The translations under genes were made by a program, and so were the position numbers. The notes under the pieces are model-generated. The model saw only the letters and a list, made by a program, of their open reading frames with translations. It searched no databases and was not told the origin of the DNA. Positions 61,076 to 64,000 of a DNA stretch of 64,000 bases are shown piece after piece; positions within the stretch are counted from its first letter, which is position 1; every line of letters begins with the position of its first letter. The stretch is taken from the NCBI RefSeq assembly GCF_040438925.1, contig NZ_CP159258.1, positions 4,354,001 through 4,418,000 on the forward strand. Reading direction: 5' to 3'. The stretch is from Pseudomonas sp. MYb327 (GTDB lineage: Bacteria; Pseudomonadota; Gammaproteobacteria; Pseudomonadales; Pseudomonadaceae).

Positions 61076-62749
61076 ATGCTGGTGCACCTGTCCGTACACA
61101 ACTACGCCATCGTTGAACATCTCGACCTCGAACTCGATCGTGGGATGAGCGTCATCACAGGCGAAACCGGCGCCGGCAAGTCGATCATGCTCGACGCCCT
61201 GGGCCTGACCCTGGGCGATCGCGCCGACAGCGGCGTGGTGCGCCCCGGCGCAGACAAGGCCGACATCCTGGCAACCTTCGATCTTGCGGATATTCCCGAG
61301 GCCAGTACCTGGCTAGCCGAGCGTGATTTGGAAAACGATGGCCCGTGCATCCTGCGCCGGGTGATCACGGCTGAAGGGCGCTCGCGCGGCTACATCAACG
61401 GAACACCCTGCCCGCTCGGCGACCTCAAGGCACTCGGCGAGTTGCTGATCGATATCCACAGTCAGCATGAACACCAATCCCTGCTCAAGACCGACACCCA
61501 CCGGCGCCTGCTCGACGAGTATGCCGGCGCTACGGACCTCGCCCGCCAGGTGCAACTGGCCGCACAGCGCTGGCGCCAGACGCACCAGGAGCTGGAGCGT
61601 CTTTCCAACTCCGGCGATGAACAGCGAGCACGCCATCAGTTGCTCAGTTATCAGCTTGAAGAACTCGAAAACCTTGGCCTCGGCGAGAACGAACTGGAGC
61701 AACTGGAACACGAACACAAGAACCTGACCAATGCCGAAACCTTGCTGGGCATTTGCCGGCAAGTGGTCGAACAATGCAGCGAAAGTGATTCCGGCAATGT
61801 GCTGAATGCCCTCACCGCCAGTCTCAATCGCCTGTCGAGCGTGAACAACTCGATTGGTGCGCTGGGCGAAGCCAGCAGCTTGCTGACCAGCGCGCAGATC
61901 CAGGTTGAAGAAGCCGTGGGCGAGCTGAACCGCTTCCTGGATAACTTCGACGCAGACCCGGCGCGCCTTCAATATCTGGAAGAACGTCTCGACGCGATTT
62001 ACACCATGGCGCGCAAACACCGTATTCAGCCGACCGAGGTCGCGGAGATGCAACAGCGGCTACTGGATGAAATCGAAACCCTGAACGCCAACGACGAATC
62101 CATCGAGCGACTGAGTGATGAGCTGGCGTCTTACGCCCGTCATTATCAGGAGAAGGCTCGAGAACTGAGCGACCTGCGTCATCAAGCCTCCAGTAGCCTG
62201 GCCGGCGCGGTGGAGCAAGAGATCCAGCGTCTGGGCATGCCCGGCGGGCGCTTTGCCATTGAACTGCGGCCCAACAGCAGCACCGAACTGTTGCCGAACG
62301 GACTGGAACAGGTCGAACTATTGGTCAGCGCCAACCCGGGGCAGCCTTTAAAAGCGCTAGCGAAGGTGGCATCGGGCGGTGAACTATCGCGAATCAGTCT
62401 GGCGATCCAGGTCATCACAGCACAAACCTCTCGCGTACCGACCTTGGTGTTCGACGAAGTGGACGTTGGTATCGGCGGTCCTACCGCCGAAATCGTCGGC
62501 CAGTTGCTGCGCCGTCTCGGCGAGCGCGGGCAGGTTCTGACGGTGACGCACTTGCCACAGGTGGCGGCGCAGGGCCATCAGCATTTGTTTGTTCACAAAG
62601 TGCGCGGCGAGGATGCCACCCGCACGGCCGTATCCAAACTGAGCAAAAACGATCGTGTCGAAGAAGTGGCCAGGATGCTGGGCGGCATCGATCTGACCAA
62701 GGAATCCCTGGCTCACGCCAAGAAAATGGTCGTTACCGCGAAAATATAA
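61076..62749 (+). CDS. recN: DNA repair protein RecN
   Basis: This 557-residue SMC-like ATPase acts in double-strand break repair. Walker A GETGAGKS is at residues 29-36, the coiled-coil arms are about 150-380 (ELERLSNSGDEQ, then ELEQLEHEHKNL), the ABC signature is in ASGGELSRISLA, and Walker B is in LVFDEVDVGIGG. The end is KKMVVTAKI. The start ATG has GGGAG 8 bases upstream. A LexA-like box is in its promoter, and it is divergent from the grpE operon. Confidence 0.97.
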   Translation: MLVHLSVHNYAIVEHLDLELDRGMSVITGETGAGKSIMLDALGLTLGDRADSGVVRPGADKADILATFDLADIPEASTWLAERDLENDGPCILRRVITAEGRSRGYINGTPCPLGDLKALGELLIDIHSQHEHQSLLKTDTHRRLLDEYAGATDLARQVQLAAQRWRQTHQELERLSNSGDEQRARHQLLSYQLEELENLGLGENELEQLEHEHKNLTNAETLLGICRQVVEQCSESDSGNVLNALTASLNRLSSVNNSIGALGEASSLLTSAQIQVEEAVGELNRFLDNFDADPARLQYLEERLDAIYTMARKHRIQPTEVAEMQQRLLDEIETLNANDESIERLSDELASYARHYQEKARELSDLRHQASSSLAGAVEQEIQRLGMPGGRFAIELRPNSSTELLPNGLEQVELLVSANPGQPLKALAKVASGGELSRISLAIQVITAQTSRVPTLVFDEVDVGIGGPTAEIVGQLLRRLGERGQVLTVTHLPQVAAQGHQHLFVHKVRGEDATRTAVSKLSKNDRVEEVARMLGGIDLTKESLAHAKKMVVTAKI

Positions 62750-62764
62750 GATCGACAGAAAGCA

Positions 62765-62796
62765 CGAAGGCGACCCTGGGGTCGCCTTCGTTCGTT
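62765..62796. terminator. Hairpin between convergent recN and fur
   Basis: CGAAGGCGACC and GGTCGCCTTCG form an 11-bp stem with a CTGG loop. The plus-strand tail TTCGTTT is only partly T-rich, so terminator strength is uncertain. Confidence 0.6.
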
Positions 62797-62824
62797 TCGC
62801 GAACCTTGCGGTCGCGCGACATGC

Positions 62825-63229
62825 TTACTTTTTCTTGCGTACGTACAACACAAGATTGTGATCAACCATCTCGAAGCCGTACTTGTCGACGATGGCTTTC
62901 TGCAGGCGTTCGATTTCTTCGTCGAAGAATTCGATCACTTCGCTGGTCTCGACGTTGACCATATGGTCGTGATGCTTGCCGTCGTCCAGTTCGAAGACCG
63001 CATGGCCTCCGTCGAAGTTGTGCCGCACCACAAGGCCAGCTGCCTCGAACTGAGTCAGTACACGGTAAACCGTGGCCAGACCGACGTCCTCGCCAGCCTC
63101 CATCAGTGCCTTGTAGACATCCTCGGCACTCATGTGGCGCTGCTCGGCGGAATCGAGCATTTGCAGAATTTTGACCCGTGGCAGGGTCACTTTGAGGCCG
63201 GCTTTGCGTAGTTCGCTATTTTCAACCAT
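62825..63229 (-). CDS. fur: Ferric uptake regulator Fur
   Basis: This 134-residue iron-sensing repressor has an N-terminal winged helix (about 1-80; ENSELRKAGLKVTLPRVKIL) and a C-terminal dimerisation domain with metal site HHDHM (in DDGKHHDHMVNVETSEV). It lacks the C-terminal cysteine pairs of E. coli Fur, as is usual in Pseudomonas. It would control the piu locus found earlier in this window. It is divergent from bamE with a 97-base promoter region, the fur-omlA arrangement. Confidence 0.97.
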   Translation of the reverse strand: MVENSELRKAGLKVTLPRVKILQMLDSAEQRHMSAEDVYKALMEAGEDVGLATVYRVLTQFEAAGLVVRHNFDGGHAVFELDDGKHHDHMVNVETSEVIEFFDEEIERLQKAIVDKYGFEMVDHNLVLYVRKKK

Positions 63230-63326
63230 GGTCAGCTTTCTCGCGATGCTGCTTCGCAGCTTCTCTTAATGCGGGTATGATCGGCGTTTACGTTGTCCCA
63301 GCCAAGATAGTGGAAGTCGCCCACCG

Positions 63327-63854
63327 ATGCAAAACACCAAGCTCTTGCTAACCAGTTTCACCTTTGTGGGACTGCTCGCACTCGCCGGTTGTTCATTCCC
63401 CGGGGTTTACAAAATCGACATCCAGCAGGGCAATGTCGTCACGCAGGACATGATAGACCAGTTACGCCCGGGAATGACCCGTAAGCAAGTAAGGTTTATC
63501 ATGGGCAACCCTCTGCTGACTGACACGTTCCATGCCGATCGCTGGGATTATCTGTACAGCCTGCAACCGGGTGGCGGTGAACGCCAACAAGAACGCATTA
63601 GCGTTATCTTCAACCCAAATGACCAGCTTGTCAGCCTCTCTGGTGATTTCATGCCAGGCGTGAGCCGCGACGAAGCCATTCTCGGTAAGGACAGTGGTAC
63701 TACAGTGACCGCCCCCGCTGAAAACGTCGAGAAGCCGAAGCCAGAAAAACCGGTCAAGCCAGGTTCGTTGCTGGATCAGATCCAAAAGGACGTCGACGGT
63801 GTAGAAACCGTTCCAGTCCCAACGCCAGAACCGCTGGACACCTCGCCGCAATAA
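63327..63854 (+). CDS. bamE: Outer-membrane protein assembly factor BamE (OmlA)
   Basis: This 175-residue lipoprotein of the BAM complex has a signal peptide with lipobox LAGC (Cys22), the conserved [20 protein letters not shown] and [21 protein letters not shown] Pro/Lys-rich C-terminal tail (about 125-175) exceeds the E. coli protein. It is divergent from fur and ends in a strong terminator. In P. aeruginosa this gene is named omlA. Confidence 0.94.
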   Translation: MQNTKLLLTSFTFVGLLALAGCSFPGVYKIDIQQGNVVTQDMIDQLRPGMTRKQVRFIMGNPLLTDTFHADRWDYLYSLQPGGGERQQERISVIFNPNDQLVSLSGDFMPGVSRDEAILGKDSGTTVTAPAENVEKPKPEKPVKPGSLLDQIQKDVDGVETVPVPTPEPLDTSPQ

Positions 63855-63862
63855 TTTGTGAC

Positions 63863-63899
63863 GCAATAAAAAACCCGGAATTTCCGGGTTTTTTATTGC
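63863..63899. terminator. Bidirectional terminator between bamE and rnfH
   Basis: GCAATAAAAAACCCGGAA and TTCCGGGTTTTTTATTGC form an almost perfect 37-base palindrome with A and T runs on both sides. It ends bamE on the plus strand and rnfH on the minus strand. Confidence 0.95.
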
Positions 63900-63913
63900 C
63901 TGGCGCTGATGAA

Positions 63914-64000
63914 TTATTGATTCCGGGCCTTTGCCTCGGCAGCCTTGGCCGCCCTCAGACGGCGAACCTCTTTCGGATCTGCCAGCAACGGCCGATAAAT
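63914..64000 (-). CDS. rnfH: RnfH (UPF0125) family protein, 3' end only
   Basis: The last 28 codons of a minus-strand gene enter the window and end at TAA. They encode IYRPLLADPKEVRRLRAAKA followed by AEAKARNQ. The segment IYRPLLADPKE is the conserved C-terminal motif of RnfH, a small ubiquitin-like-fold protein often found near bamE, smpB and the ratA-type toxin gene. The rest of the gene lies beyond the window. Confidence 0.8.
   Translation of the reverse strand: MYRPLLADPKEVRRLRAAKAAEAKARNQ

Overview
The window is a stretch of chromosome from a Pseudomonas of the fluorescens group. This rests on gene content and order that follow the P. aeruginosa PAO1 neighbourhoods PA4513-PA4524 and roughly PA4742-PA4766, on GC-rich codon use, on REP/REPIN hairpins of the type common in fluorescent pseudomonads, and on Pseudomonas-type proteins such as the long AmpD/AmpE pair, PiuA/PiuC and the FruB-FruK-FruA phosphotransferase. 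It is almost all core chromosome. There is no rRNA operon, prophage, insertion sequence or CRISPR array.

Layout. Bases 1-6,000 hold a small acidic secreted protein, prfC, and a four-gene osmoprotectant (betaine/choline/carnitine type) ABC transporter. Bases 6,000-7,600 hold the ornithine decarboxylase gene speC behind a structured leader. Bases 7,591-11,000 are a visibly AT-richer cassette of two uncharacterised genes on the minus strand. The larger encodes a 738-residue helical protein whose first half looks like an alpha-xenorhabdolysin A-type pore-forming toxin. Bases 11,000-17,700 are an iron-uptake locus: piuC, a Sel1 protein, the TonB receptor piuA and a PepSY/flavodoxin/FNR reductase. 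A Tat-exported PhoD-like phosphatase follows. Bases 19,400-27,000 carry the fructose PTS operon fruBKA, divergent from fruR(cra)-tatD. Bases 27,000-34,300 carry a chemoreceptor, ampD-ampE, a DUF1631 gene, nadC and a DUF6388 gene.

From 34,436 onward the window is a dense informational and stress region. On the minus strand, in order of transcription, come ftsH-folP-glmM-tpiA-secG, tRNA-Leu(GAG), initiator tRNA-fMet, rimP-nusA-infB-rbfA-truB-rpsO-pnp and tRNA-Thr(CGT). rlmE and yhbY diverge upstream of ftsH. Next is grpE-dnaK-dnaJ-dapB-carA-carB-greA-DUF4149, also on the minus strand and headed by a clear sigma-32 promoter. The right edge has recN (with a LexA-like box), fur, bamE (omlA) and the 3' end of rnfH.

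The points most worth a second look are the two-gene toxin-like cassette (7,591-10,734), the speC leader with a terminator inside a 36-codon reading frame, the terminator in the carA leader, and the tandem terminators between initiator tRNA and rimP. Functional statements rest on recognised sequence motifs and family knowledge. No database search or folding program was run.
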